A DNA stretch of 46,013 nt, from contig JASJAR010000017.1 in the NCBI GenBank assembly GCA_030066905.1, positions 1 to 46,013 on the forward strand, in the 5' to 3' direction. The notes below the pieces were generated by a model. The model was not told where the DNA came from. It did not search any database and was given only the letters and a program-made list of their open reading frames with translations. Origin of the DNA: Paracoccaceae bacterium. Lineage in GTDB: Bacteria > Pseudomonadota > Alphaproteobacteria > Rhodobacterales > Rhodobacteraceae. The position numbers and the translations under genes are program-made. Shown here in pieces: positions 33,360 through 44,367 of this stretch (positions within the stretch are counted from its first letter, which is position 1; each line of letters starts with the position of its first letter).

Positions 33360-34817
33360 GTGGCGTTCGACTACGATCTCTTCGTCATCGGAGGCGGGTC
33401 CGGCGGGGTGCGCGCCGCCCGCGTGAGCGCGGCGACCGGTGCCAGTGTGGCGCTCGCCGAGGAAAGCCGGCTGGGCGGGACCTGCGTGATCCGGGGCTGC
33501 GTGCCGAAAAAGCTCATGGTGTTCGCCAGCGAATACCACGGGGCCATCGGCGAGGCGCAGGCCTATGGCTGGGCCCATGAGGGCGGGGCGTTCGACTGGC
33601 AAAAGTTCAAACCGCGTCTGCGCGAGGAACTGACCCGGCTCGAAGGCATCTACCGCAGGCTCCTCGAAGGCTCCGGCGTGGAAATCTTCGACACCCGCGC
33701 CCGCCTCGTCGACCCCCATACCGTGGAGCTGGCCGACGGCGACCGGAAGTCGGCCAAGCACATCCTCATCGCCACCGGGGGCCATGCGGTGCGCCCCGAT
33801 CAGCCCAACGCCGAACTCGGGATCACCTCGAACGACATCTTCCTTATGGACGAACTGCCGAAGTCGATCCTGATCGTCGGCGGCGGTTACATCGCCTGCG
33901 AATTCGCCTGCATACTCAACGGTCTCGGGGTCGAGGTTACCCAGCATTACCGGGGCGCGCAGATCTTGCGCGGGTTCGACGACGAGGCGCGGGGGCTCGT
34001 GGCAGAGGCCATGCGCGCGGGCGGGGTCGACCTTCATCTCGGGACCAACATCGTCGAGATGCGGGCCGCCGAGGAGGTCACCGACCTCGACCATGCCAAG
34101 CCCGCCACCGAGATCACCGGCGGAGCAGGCGAGCTTGCCCCGACCGACCCCGATGCCGGGGCTGCGCTAAGGGGCGGGCCGGTATGGGTCAAATCCACGA
34201 ACGGTCAGGAGCGGGTTTACGACAGGGTGATGTTCGCCACCGGCCGGGCGCCAAATACCGCCGATCTCGGGCTCGGGGAGGTCGGTGTGGCGACCGGCCG
34301 GCGCGGCGAGATCGTCGTGGACGCGTTTTCCCAGACCAACGTGCCCTCGATCTACGCCATCGGAGACGTGACGAACCGCATCCAGCTCACGCCGGTCGCG
34401 ATCCGCGAGGGCATGGCCTTTGCCGCCACCGTGTTCGACGGCAAGCCGACGAAGGTCGACCACGACCTCGTGGCCTCGGCCGTTTTCACCCAGCCCGAGC
34501 TCGGCACGGTGGGGCTGACCGAGGAAGCGGCCCGCGACATCGAACCCATCGAGGTCTATTGCACCAGCTTCCGGCCGATGCGCACCGCCTTCATCGAACG
34601 CCCCGACCGGGTGCTCTTCAAGCTCATAGTGTCGCAGAAAACCCGCAAGGTTCTCGGCTGCCACATCGTCGCAGAAGGGGCGGGCGAACTCATCCAGATG
34701 GTTGGAATCGCGATCAAGATGGGCGCCACGAAAGAGGATTTCGACCGCACCGTCGCTGTGCACCCGACCATCTCCGAGGAGCTTGTCACCATGCGCGAAC
34801 CCGTGCGAACGGCTTGA
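33360..34817 (+). CDS. gor: Glutathione-disulfide reductase
   Basis: 485 residues. FAD motif LFVIGGGSGGVRAA, redox pair Cys42/Cys47 in GGTCVIRGCVPKK, NADPH motif IVGGGYIACEFA with the following HYRGAQILRGFD arginines, FATGRAPNT, YAIGDVTNRIQLTPVAIREG, and C-terminal VHPTISEEL with the active-site His. The start is GTG one base after the rpiA stop. Relative to the common length of about 450, there is an insertion of roughly 30 residues between the NADPH domain and FATGR (Pro/Ala/Asp-rich, around 245-275). Confidence 0.94.
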   Translation: MAFDYDLFVIGGGSGGVRAARVSAATGASVALAEESRLGGTCVIRGCVPKKLMVFASEYHGAIGEAQAYGWAHEGGAFDWQKFKPRLREELTRLEGIYRRLLEGSGVEIFDTRARLVDPHTVELADGDRKSAKHILIATGGHAVRPDQPNAELGITSNDIFLMDELPKSILIVGGGYIACEFACILNGLGVEVTQHYRGAQILRGFDDEARGLVAEAMRAGGVDLHLGTNIVEMRAAEEVTDLDHAKPATEITGGAGELAPTDPDAGAALRGGPVWVKSTNGQERVYDRVMFATGRAPNTADLGLGEVGVATGRRGEIVVDAFSQTNVPSIYAIGDVTNRIQLTPVAIREGMAFAATVFDGKPTKVDHDLVASAVFTQPELGTVGLTEEAARDIEPIEVYCTSFRPMRTAFIERPDRVLFKLIVSQKTRKVLGCHIVAEGAGELIQMVGIAIKMGATKEDFDRTVAVHPTISEELVTMREPVRTA

Positions 34818-34886
34818 ATTTCCGCCCGAACACCACAACTACGCACGTAACATCCATAGACATCGAACCGAAGGACACAACCACGC

Positions 34887-36044
34887 ATGGCTGGTAACAA
34901 CGGCGGACCCTGGGGCGGCGGCAACCGCGGCGGCGGTTCGGGGGGCGGCGACGACCGCGGCGGACCGCCGCGGCGTCCGGGCCAGGAAGGCCCGCAGATC
35001 CCCGAAATCGACGAAATCATGAAAAAAGGCCAGGAGCAGCTCAAGGTGCTCATGGGCGGCCGCTCGGGCGGCGGCCGCAATGGCGGCGGTGGCGACGGCG
35101 ACGGTCCGCGGCTCACCCGCGGCACGCTCGGGCTCGGCGCGCTGGCGCTGCTCGGGCTCTGGGCGTTCTCCTCGTTCTACACGGTGCGCCCCGAAGAACA
35201 GTCGGTCGAGCTTTTCCTCGGCGAGTTCTCTTCGGTCGGCAATCCGGGCCTCAACTTCGCCCCCTGGCCGCTCGTCACCTATGAAGTGCTGCCGGTGACC
35301 CGGGAACAGAACGAAGATATCGGCGTGCGCGGCGGGCGCGGCCCCGACGGGCTGATGCTGACGACCGACGAAAACATCGTCGATATCGACTTCCAGGTCG
35401 TATGGAACATCTCCGATCCCGCGATGTATCTTTTCAACCTCCGCGATGGGCCGCAGACGGTGCGTGCTGTGTCCGAGTCCGCGATGCGCGAGATCATCGC
35501 TCGTTCCGAACTCGCCCCGATCCTCAACCGGGACCGCGGCCAGATCGAGCAGGACGCCTTCGAACTCATCCAAGCAACGCTCGACGGGTACAATTCCGGC
35601 ATCAACATCGTCCGTGTGAACCTCGACCGCGCCGACCCGCCCCAGCAGGTGATCGACGCGTTCCGCGACGTGCAGGCGGCCGAACAGGAGCGCGACCGGC
35701 TCGAACGCCAGGCCGATGCCTATGCCAACCGGGTGCTTGCCGGCGCCCGAGGCGAGGCGGCCCAGCTTCTTGAACAGGCCGAAGCCTACCGGGCGCAGCA
35801 GGTCAACGAGGCCACCGGTGAGGCGGCGCGGTTCGTCTCGGTGCTCGAGGAGTACCAGAACGCCCGCGAGGTGACCCGCCGGCGGCTCTATATCGAGACG
35901 CTGGAGCGCATCTACGGCGATGTCGACAAGATCATCCTCGACGAGGATGCCAGCGGCGAGGGCGGCCAGGGGGTCATCCCGTTCCTGCCGCTGAACGATC
36001 TGCAACGCCGGCCGACGGCCCAGGCCAACACGGGAGGCAACTGA
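34887..36044 (+). CDS. hflK: FtsH protease modulator HflK
   Basis: 385 residues. A Gly/Arg-rich cytoplasmic N-terminus (about 1-75) is followed by one transmembrane helix (LGLGALALLGLWAFSSFYTV, about 80-98) and the band-7/SPFH domain with VRPEEQSVELFLGEF and NIVDIDFQVVWNI. A coiled-coil near 260-345 (AEQERDRLERQADAYANRVLAGARGEAAQ) completes it. With HflC it forms the membrane complex that modulates FtsH. It is one base upstream of hflC. Confidence 0.95.
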   Translation: MAGNNGGPWGGGNRGGGSGGGDDRGGPPRRPGQEGPQIPEIDEIMKKGQEQLKVLMGGRSGGGRNGGGGDGDGPRLTRGTLGLGALALLGLWAFSSFYTVRPEEQSVELFLGEFSSVGNPGLNFAPWPLVTYEVLPVTREQNEDIGVRGGRGPDGLMLTTDENIVDIDFQVVWNISDPAMYLFNLRDGPQTVRAVSESAMREIIARSELAPILNRDRGQIEQDAFELIQATLDGYNSGINIVRVNLDRADPPQQVIDAFRDVQAAEQERDRLERQADAYANRVLAGARGEAAQLLEQAEAYRAQQVNEATGEAARFVSVLEEYQNAREVTRRRLYIETLERIYGDVDKIILDEDASGEGGQGVIPFLPLNDLQRRPTAQANTGGN

Positions 36045-36045
36045 C

Positions 36046-36921
36046 ATGCGGCGCGCAACGATTGTTATTCCCGTCGTGGTGATCGCCATCGCCGTGGCCC
36101 TGTCGTCGATCTTCATCGTCGACGAGCGGGAAAAGGCGCTGGTCCTCCAGTTCGGGCAGATCCGCCAGGTCAAGGAAGACCCCGGGCTCGGCTTCAAGAT
36201 CCCGATCATCCAGGAGGTGGTGCGCTACGACGACCGCATCCTCTCGGTCGATACGCCCGAGATCGAGATCACCCCGTCGGACGACCGCCGGCTCATCGTC
36301 GACGCTTTCGCCCGCTACCGGATCTCGGATGTGGTCCAGTTCCGGCAGGCGGTCGGCGTGGGCGGCATCCGCTCGGCCGAAGACCGGCTGATCTCGATCC
36401 TCAACACCCAGACCCGGGCGGTGCTCGGTTCGGCCGGCGTCACCTCGAACACGATCCTGTCGGAGGAACGGGCCGCGCTGATGGTCCGCATTCGCGAGCT
36501 CTCCCAGGCCCGGGCGGCGGCGATCGGTCTTGAGGTGGTCGATGTGCGTCTGAAACAGACGAACCTCCCCGACCAGAACCTCGAAGCGACGTTTGCGCGG
36601 ATGCGCGCGGAGCGCGAACGCGAGGCCGCCGATGAGATCGCGCGCGGCGAGGAAGCCGCCCAGCGGGTCCGGGCGCAGGCCGACCGGACGGTGGTGGAGC
36701 TGGTCTCGGAATCCCAGCGGGAAGCGGAGATCACCCGAGGCGAGGCCGATGCGGAACGCAACCGCATCTTCGCCGACGCCTTCGGGCGCGACCCGGAATT
36801 CTTCGAATTCTACCGGTCGCTGGCCGCCTATGAGCGCTCGCTCCAGGGTTCGAACTCGACGCTCGTGATCACCCCGAACTCGGAGTTCTTCGAGTTCCTC
36901 GACGGGGACGGGCTGGACTGA
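36046..36921 (+). CDS. hflC: FtsH protease modulator HflC
   Basis: 291 residues. An N-terminal transmembrane helix (ATIVIPVVVIAIAVALSSIF) precedes the SPFH domain (VDEREKALVLQFGQIRQVKEDPGLGFKIP) and an Arg/Glu/Ala-rich coiled coil (MRAEREREAADEIARGEEAAQ). The C-terminus has FFEFYRSLAAYERSLQGSNSTLVI, typical of HflC. Partner of HflK in the same operon. Confidence 0.95.
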   Translation: MRRATIVIPVVVIAIAVALSSIFIVDEREKALVLQFGQIRQVKEDPGLGFKIPIIQEVVRYDDRILSVDTPEIEITPSDDRRLIVDAFARYRISDVVQFRQAVGVGGIRSAEDRLISILNTQTRAVLGSAGVTSNTILSEERAALMVRIRELSQARAAAIGLEVVDVRLKQTNLPDQNLEATFARMRAEREREAADEIARGEEAAQRVRAQADRTVVELVSESQREAEITRGEADAERNRIFADAFGRDPEFFEFYRSLAAYERSLQGSNSTLVITPNSEFFEFLDGDGLD

Positions 36922-36925
36922 TCCC

Positions 36926-37117
36926 ATGAGCCTTCTCCTTCTGGGGATCGGCCTGGTACTTGTGATCGAGGGGCTGGTGTTCGCACTGGCCCCTTCGCGC
37001 TTGGAAGACCTGCTTGACGCGCTGCGGCAGATGCCTGTGGAAAGCCGACGGATGGTGGGCCTCGTCGCGATTGCGGGGGGTGTCTTTCTGATATGGCTGG
37101 CGGGGCCTGTGGGGTAG
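36926..37117 (+). CDS. DUF2065 family small membrane protein
   Basis: 63 residues: two hydrophobic helices around a short basic loop (LEDLLDALRQMPVESRRMVG). DUF2065 (YjeT-like) genes commonly sit next to hflK-hflC; here 4 bases separate it from hflC. Function unknown. Confidence 0.85.
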   Translation: MSLLLLGIGLVLVIEGLVFALAPSRLEDLLDALRQMPVESRRMVGLVAIAGGVFLIWLAGPVG

Positions 37118-37172
37118 GGCTTGGCCTGGAGTGGACGTTGGGGTCAGCGCCAGAGCAACCCAACGAACACCC

Positions 37173-37245
37173 GTCCCGGGCTTGACCCGGGACCTCGACA
37201 GGCTTGGCACTCCGGTGGATCGAGGCCCCGGATCACGTCCGGGGC
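37173..37245 (+). repeat. Palindromic repeat element, copy B
   Basis: Box 1 GTCCCGGG-CTTGA-CCCGGGAC (37173-37193) is identical to that of copy A. Then a 31-base spacer beginning CTCGA and ending TCGAG, then box 2 GCCCCGG-ATCACGT-CCGGGGC (37225-37245). Confidence 0.8.
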
Positions 37246-37308
37246 GTGTTTCCCCAAACGCGGCCGGAGCAAGACCCAAACGTCCGCTTAAGCCCAACAG
37301 TGACCCTC

Positions 37309-37381
37309 GCCCCGGATTTTCCCCCGGGGCCAGGCCCCACGACGCGCTCCGTCCGTCGGAGCCCCGGATCGGGTCCGGGGC
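37309..37381 (+). repeat. Palindromic repeat element, copy E
   Basis: Box 1 has drifted (GCCCCGGATTTTCC-CCCGGGG type, 37309-37329). Box 2 GCCCCGG-ATCGGGT-CCGGGGC (37361-37381) is intact. The spacer is again 31 bases. Confidence 0.6.
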
Positions 37382-37737
37382 AGGCGAAAGCTGTCCTTGG
37401 CGGCGCCGGGCACCAACTTCCCAACAAAGGGCGCCACCCGAACTCCGGTCGAACCAGACGGACAAAGCCTTCGCCCGGTGCCAACGCCTTTGGCCGCCAG
37501 CCCGGGGTGTCCCGGGGGCGGTCTGGGGCTGCCGTTATGGCGGGGAAGTGTCGGTCGGGTCCCATGAAGCAGTGGATCCACTGTCACCGGGTACCGCTCC
37601 GGACCGGCTGTCACCCGAGACCGAAGCGGCCCGAGGGCCGTCTGGCGATGCGCATCGCGGGGACATGTATCGCGCGAAAAGGTTGACGGGCCGTAGGGCC
37701 AGCGTTCGGTGGGGGGCGACGATTGGCAATTAAGCCT

Positions 37738-37810
37738 GTCGCTGGCCTGTCGGGGGACCTCTAAGGCAGGCGCGCTTCGATGCATCGCGGGCCCGGCTCA
37801 CGTCCGGGAG
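37738..37810 (+). repeat. Palindromic repeat element, copy F (degenerate)
   Basis: Box 1 (37738-37758) matches the copy A/B box at about 14 of 21 positions and box 2 (37790-37810) matches copy B at about 17 of 21. The 31-base spacing is retained, which supports common descent. Confidence 0.5.
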
Positions 37811-38020
37811 GGGCTGGTCTTCGGCCTTCAAGCAGGCAAACGAACCTCCCCCTCATGGCCGGATCTCGCCGCCGCCCTGCCGCTCAACGCCCGCTCGCGC
37901 ACCATCACCAAGAGGTGACGCCGCGCGACTGGGATTGCGATGTGCTATGTGTCACCTATCTCATGGTCCAAGAGAGGCGGCGCGACCGCCTCACCCGTCA
38001 TTTTCCTAAAGGAGGCTCGA

Positions 38021-39958
<1,938 letters not shown>

Positions 39959-39959
<1 letters not shown>

Positions 39960-40651
39960 TGCGCTGGGCGGCGCTTGTGCTCGCCCTCGCCGCGCCCGCC
40001 GGTGCCGGCGAAACGATTGTCTCGGCCCGCTACGACGATGTCACCACCCGCTATGCCCATGGGGTTCTCGGCGATGCCGAGGAATGGGGCACGCTCGTCG
40101 TTCTGACCTCCGAAGGGCGGCGCCTGCGGTTCGTTCTGCCCGAGGAGCGGGTGTTCGAGGACCTCGAACCGCGGGTGAGCGATCTCGACGGGGACGGCCG
40201 GCCCGAAGTGATCGTCGTGGAAAGCCACCGCGACTTCGGCGCCCGGCTTGCGGTCTACGGGATGTCGGGCCTGATCGCGGCCAATGACTGGATCGGCCGG
40301 TCGAACCGCTGGCTCGCGCCCATCGGGGCGGCCGATCTCGACGGCGACGGGGTGACCGATATCGCCTTCGTCGACCGGCCTCATCTGGCAAAGACCATCC
40401 GTGTCTATTCCTACGAGAACGCCGCGCTGACCGAAATCGCCGAGGCGCCGGGCTATTCCAATCACCGGATCGGCGAGGATTTCATTTCGGGGGGCATCCG
40501 CGATTGCGGGCAGGGACCGGAGTTGGTCGTGGCCAGGGCGGATTGGTCGGGGATCGTGGCCCTGCGCTGGACGGATGGCGGTTTTGCGGAGACCGCGCTG
40601 TCGGTCGACACCGGCCCAGAGGCCTTCGACGCGGCCCTTGCCTGTCGGTGA
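39959..40651 (+). CDS. Secreted FG-GAP/VCBS repeat protein
   Basis: 230 residues. A short signal peptide (MRWAALVLALAAPAGAG) is followed by beta-propeller-like repeats with calcium-binding loops: DLDGDGRPEVIVVES (about 80) and DLDGDGVTDIAFVD (about 130). The ATG shares a base with the ferredoxin stop, so they are coexpressed. Predicted periplasmic or secreted; function unknown. It ends before a repeat-bearing gap. Confidence 0.8.
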
Positions 40652-40797
40652 GGTTCGCCTGCCGGACCGGGCCTGCCGGGTTTGCGCCGCCTGCGGGCAA
40701 TCTCTGAACCGGTCGAACGCAGGGCGAACCTTCTGGCTTCGCGCCCATGTCGGCCACGGAGCTCTGAGCCGCGCCCGTCCTCCACTTTGCGACCCAC

Positions 40798-40870
40798 GCC
40801 CCGGACATGATCCGGGGCCCCGACGCACCGGGTCGCGAAGCTCGACGAGGTCGCGGGTCAAGCCCGGTAC
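40798..40870 (-). repeat. Palindromic repeat element, copy C (inverted)
   Basis: On the plus strand, GCCCCGG-ACATGAT-CCGGGGC (40798-40818) is followed, after exactly 31 bases, by GTCGCGG-GTCAAGC-CCGGTAC (40850-40870): the reverse of copies A and B. It lies in the 319-base gap between the FG-GAP gene and purD, which otherwise holds nothing recognisable. Confidence 0.75.
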
Positions 40871-40970
40871 GGGCTTGTTCGTGGTGCAAAATCGGGTGGG
40901 TGAAGGCGGTGCGTCGACGTCCGGTTCAAGTCGATGGGCAAGAGCCGGTTCGACCCCGTGAAATGCTGCT

Positions 40971-42221
40971 CTACAGCGCCCGCCACCCGATATCGCGCCG
41001 CACCTGCGCTCCGGGAAAGTCGATCCGGTCGACGATCCGGTAGGCTCGCCCGGCGGCCTCCGCCAGGCTGTCCCCCCGCGCGGTGACGTTGAGGACCCGC
41101 CCCCCGGCGGCGACGATCCGTCCGTCCCGCTCGGCCGTTCCGGCATGGAACACCATCTGCCGGCTGTCCTCGGGCAGCGTGTCGAGCCCGCCGATTGTCT
41201 GCCCCGCCTCCACCGGGCCGGGATAGCCCGGGGCGGCCATCACAACGGTCATCGCGTGATCGTCCGCCCAGTCGACCCGGGCGTCGGCGAGACGGCCCTC
41301 CGCGCAGGCCTGGATCGCGTCGAGCGTCTGGGCGCCGAGCCGCATCGTCAGCACCTGGGCCTCGGGGTCGCCGAAGCGGACGTTGTACTCGACGAGCCGC
41401 GGCGCGCCGTTCTCGATCATCAGACCGACATAGAGCACGCCCCGATAGGCTGTGCCGCGGCGGGCCATTTCGGCGAGGGTGGGGCGCACGATCTCGTCCA
41501 TCGTCCGCGCGATGACGGTATCGGTCATCACCGGCGCCGGGGAATAGGCGCCCATACCGCCGGTATTAGGCCCGGTATCGCCCTCGCCGATCCGCTTGTG
41601 GTCCTGGGCGGTGCCGAAGGCGAGGACCTCCTCGCCGTCGGCGAGCACGAAAAAGCTCGCCTCCTCGCCGGTCATGAAATCCTCGACGACGATCTCCGAT
41701 CCGGGCGCGGCCAGGAGCCGGTCGACGGCCTCATGGGCGGCCGCCGCCGTTTCGGCCACGACGACGCCCTTGCCTGCGGCGAGGCCATCGGCCTTGACGA
41801 CAATCGGTGCGCCCTTCCGGGCGATATGGGCATGGGCCTCGGCTGCCTTGTCGAACCGCGCCCAGGCCGCAGTCGGCACGCGGGCGGCGTCGCAGATGTC
41901 CTTGGTAAAGGCCTTCGAGGCTTCGAGCCGCGCGGCCGCCGCCGACGGGCCGAAGACCGAGAGCCCCGCATCGCGTAACCGGTCGGCCACCCCGGCGACG
42001 AGCGGCGCCTCCGGCCCCACGATCACGAGGTCGATGGCGTTTTCTTCGGCAAACACGGCCACCGCGCCGCCATCGAGAATATCGAGGGTCGCACAATCGG
42101 CGATCTCGGCGATCCCGGCATTGCCCGGCGCCACGATCAACCGGTCGCATTTGGGGTTCTGCTTCACCGCCCAGGCCAGCGCATGTTCGCGCCCGCCGCC
42201 GCCGAGGATCAGGATGTTCAT
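40971..42221 (-). CDS. purD: Phosphoribosylamine-glycine ligase
   Basis: 416 residues. N-terminal MNILILGGGGREHALAWAVKQ, the ATP-grasp segments GAPIVVKADGLAAGKGVVVAET and FGTAQDHKRIGEGDTGPNTGGMGAYSP, and EYNVRFGDPEAQVL are diagnostic of GAR synthetase in purine biosynthesis. Divergent from the Cys/His-protein gene with a 175-base spacer. Confidence 0.96.
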   Translation of the reverse strand: MNILILGGGGREHALAWAVKQNPKCDRLIVAPGNAGIAEIADCATLDILDGGAVAVFAEENAIDLVIVGPEAPLVAGVADRLRDAGLSVFGPSAAAARLEASKAFTKDICDAARVPTAAWARFDKAAEAHAHIARKGAPIVVKADGLAAGKGVVVAETAAAAHEAVDRLLAAPGSEIVVEDFMTGEEASFFVLADGEEVLAFGTAQDHKRIGEGDTGPNTGGMGAYSPAPVMTDTVIARTMDEIVRPTLAEMARRGTAYRGVLYVGLMIENGAPRLVEYNVRFGDPEAQVLTMRLGAQTLDAIQACAEGRLADARVDWADDHAMTVVMAAPGYPGPVEAGQTIGGLDTLPEDSRQMVFHAGTAERDGRIVAAGGRVLNVTARGDSLAEAAGRAYRIVDRIDFPGAQVRRDIGWRAL

Positions 42222-42396
42222 CGCACCGGCCCCCCTGCCATCGGCGGTTCGTTAAGACCGTCGAACCCGGCTGGCAAGTCCCCCACGGACCCCGAAGCGC
42301 GCCGATGTGAAACTTCGGTGACAATGCCCGTCGCGGCGCAACCCGGGCGCCGGGGCCGGCGTTGGCCTCCTGTTCAATGCGAATAAGGAGCTGCAG

Positions 42397-42726
42397 ATGG
42401 AAGCCCTGGCAACCGAAATGACCTTCTTTGTCACCCGCGCGCCCCAGGCCGAAGGCCAGCATTTCATCCATTCGGAATTCTGTCCGGTCCTCCCCGCCAA
42501 GGCGGAGCTGTCCGAGATCGGCGTCTTCGAAGATTGCGCCCCCGCACTCGAGGCCGCCCGGAAAGACCGCCACCCGGTCAATGCCTGTGCGACCTGTGCC
42601 GCCGCCTGTCACATCCCCGACCGGGCCGGCGGGGCGGAGGCGTTCGACACCCGCGAGGCGGCGGCGGCCGCGCTTGACGGCGAGGGCGAGAGCCAGGCGG
42701 TTCCCCCCGCAGGCCAGCCGGTCTAG
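42397..42726 (+). CDS. Small conserved Cys/His protein, possible metal-binding
   Basis: 109 residues with AAGGAG upstream. The pattern [33 protein letters not shown] and [13 protein letters not shown] (His-x3-Cys-x2-Leu-Pro, then Cys, then Cys-x2-Cys-x3-Cys-His) resembles a family of short bacterial proteins of unknown function. Four or five Cys plus two His suggest a zinc or iron site (inference). It is 11 bases upstream of xseA and likely shares its transcript. Confidence 0.7.
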   Translation: MEALATEMTFFVTRAPQAEGQHFIHSEFCPVLPAKAELSEIGVFEDCAPALEAARKDRHPVNACATCAAACHIPDRAGGAEAFDTREAAAAALDGEGESQAVPPAGQPV

Positions 42727-42737
42727 GCTTCCGCCCC

Positions 42738-44294
42738 ATGGACCTCATCGATGACCCCGCACCGGGCAGCAACGCCCCCGAATTCACCGTCTCCGAGATC
42801 GCCGGAACCGTGAAGAAGCTCATCGAGGCCGAGTTTGGCTGGGTTCGGGTGCGCGGCGAGGTCGGCCGGGTGGTGCTGGCGCGTTCGGGCCATCTCTATT
42901 TCGATCTGAAGGACGACCGGTCGGTGCTGTCCTGCATGACCTGGAAGGGCCAGATCGGCGATCTCGGGATGCGCCCGGAGGAGGGAATGGAGATCGTTGC
43001 CGAGGGCCGGATGACCGCCTCGGGATTTCAGTCGAAGTTTTCGCTCAACGCGCTCAGGGTCGCGGTGGCGGGCGAAGGTGCGCTGATGGCGCTTCTCGAA
43101 AAGCGCAAGAAAGCGCTTGCCGCCGAGGGGCTCTTCGACGAGGCGCGCAAGACGACCCTCCCGTATCTGCCGGAGATCATCGGCGTCGTCACCTCGCCCC
43201 AGGGGGCGGTGATCCGCGACATCCTCCATCGCCTGCGCGACCGGTTCCCCCGGAAGGTCCTCGTCTGGCCCGTAGCGGTGCAGGGCGAGCGCTGTGCCCC
43301 GGACGTCGCGGCCGCGATTCGCGGCTTCAATGCGCTCGGCCCCGGCGGCGCGCTGCCGCGCCCCGATCTGCTGATCGTCGCCCGCGGCGGCGGCTCGATC
43401 GAGGACCTCTGGGGTTTCAATGAAGAGATCGTCGCCCGCGCCGCGGCGGCCTCGGAGATCCCGCTGATCTCGGCCGTCGGCCATGAGACCGACACCACGC
43501 TCATCGATTTCGTCTCCGACCGCCGCGCGCCGACCCCGACGGCTGCCGCCGAGATGGCGGTGCCGGTGCGCGCCGAGCTTCTCGCCTGGCTCGGCTCGAT
43601 GGAGGCCCGGGCGGCGGGGGCGCTGTCGCGCGGCCTCGGCCAGCGGCGCCAGCGGATTGGCGACCTCTCCCGCGCGCTGCCACGCCCCGAAACCCTGTTC
43701 TCAAGCCCCCGCCAGCGGCTCGACCTTGCCGATACGCGGCTCGGACGGGGCCTCGACGGGGCGGTGGCGCGCAAACGCGCCGCCCTCGCCGAATTGTCGG
43801 GGGCGGTGCGGCCCGCGATGCTCGCCCGGCGGCTTGGGGGCGAACGCGAGCGCCTCGCGTCGCGCGAGGCCCGGCTCGCGCCGGCGCTGGCACGCACGGC
43901 GTCGGACCGCCGCCGCGGTCTTGCCGCGCTCGTCGCCCGGCTCCGGCCCGACACGGCCGGCCGGCGCATCGGCGAGGCCGACCGCCGCCTTGCAGAGCTC
44001 GCCGCCCGGCTGGAGCGCGCGACCCGCGCCGGCCAAAGCGCCGCCACCGACCGCCTGGCCGGTCTCGCGCGGATGCTCGACACACTCGGCTACGAGGCGA
44101 CGCTCAAACGCGGCTACGCGGTCGTCTGGGACGGCGACCGCCTGGTGCCCCGCGCCGCGGCCCTCGGCACCGCCACCGCGCTCGACATCCAGTTTGCCGA
44201 CGGCCGCGTCAGCGTCGCCACCGCTCCGGCCGCGGCCCACCGTCCGAGGCCCAGAAAGCCCGGGCCGGGAAGCGACCAGGGCTCGCTCTTCTAG
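42738..44294 (+). CDS. xseA: Exodeoxyribonuclease VII large subunit
   Basis: 518 residues. It shows an N-terminal OB-fold ([27 protein letters not shown]) and the XseA catalytic core with [40 protein letters not shown] and [29 protein letters not shown] long Arg-rich coiled-coil region (about 275-460) and [18 protein letters not shown] follow. With XseB it degrades single-stranded DNA. XseB is not in the window. Confidence 0.95.
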   Translation: MDLIDDPAPGSNAPEFTVSEIAGTVKKLIEAEFGWVRVRGEVGRVVLARSGHLYFDLKDDRSVLSCMTWKGQIGDLGMRPEEGMEIVAEGRMTASGFQSKFSLNALRVAVAGEGALMALLEKRKKALAAEGLFDEARKTTLPYLPEIIGVVTSPQGAVIRDILHRLRDRFPRKVLVWPVAVQGERCAPDVAAAIRGFNALGPGGALPRPDLLIVARGGGSIEDLWGFNEEIVARAAAASEIPLISAVGHETDTTLIDFVSDRRAPTPTAAAEMAVPVRAELLAWLGSMEARAAGALSRGLGQRRQRIGDLSRALPRPETLFSSPRQRLDLADTRLGRGLDGAVARKRAALAELSGAVRPAMLARRLGGERERLASREARLAPALARTASDRRRGLAALVARLRPDTAGRRIGEADRRLAELAARLERATRAGQSAATDRLAGLARMLDTLGYEATLKRGYAVVWDGDRLVPRAAALGTATALDIQFADGRVSVATAPAAAHRPRPRKPGPGSDQGSLF

Positions 44295-44308
44295 CCGACC
44301 TCAAGCCC

Positions 44309-44367
44309 CTTCATCTTGGCAAAAAATACCGCGGGGGAGGCCCGAACGGGCCGGGGGCGGAGCCCCC
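44309..44367 (-). terminator. Rhodobacterales-type intergenic element acting as terminator
   Basis: Contains CTTCATCTTGGCAAAAAATA (44309-44328), then hairpins GGCCCG-AA-CGGGCC (44339-44352) and GGGGGC-GGA-GCCCCC (44353-44367). Read on the minus strand, it directly follows the stop of the secreted-protein gene: two hairpins, then TATTTTTTGCCAAGATGAAG. This fits a terminator. From memory, closely similar sequences are numerous in Rhodobacterales genomes. Confidence 0.55.

Larger units (their letters stand above)
37118..38020. other. 903-base non-coding region between DUF2065 and degP
   Basis: I find no convincing gene here; open frames on both strands are Arg/Pro/Gly-rich and unrelated to any family I know. 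The region carries three copies of the two-box palindromic element (37173-37245, 37309-37381, 37738-37810), a perfect palindrome CAGTGGATCCACTG at 37570-37583, and, near its right end, AT-richer sequence that could hold the degP promoter. Confidence 0.6.

Noticed and set aside
37131..37733. 200-codon open frame in the large non-coding gap
   Set aside because: Arg/Pro/Gly-rich, crosses two repeat elements, and has no recognisable domain.
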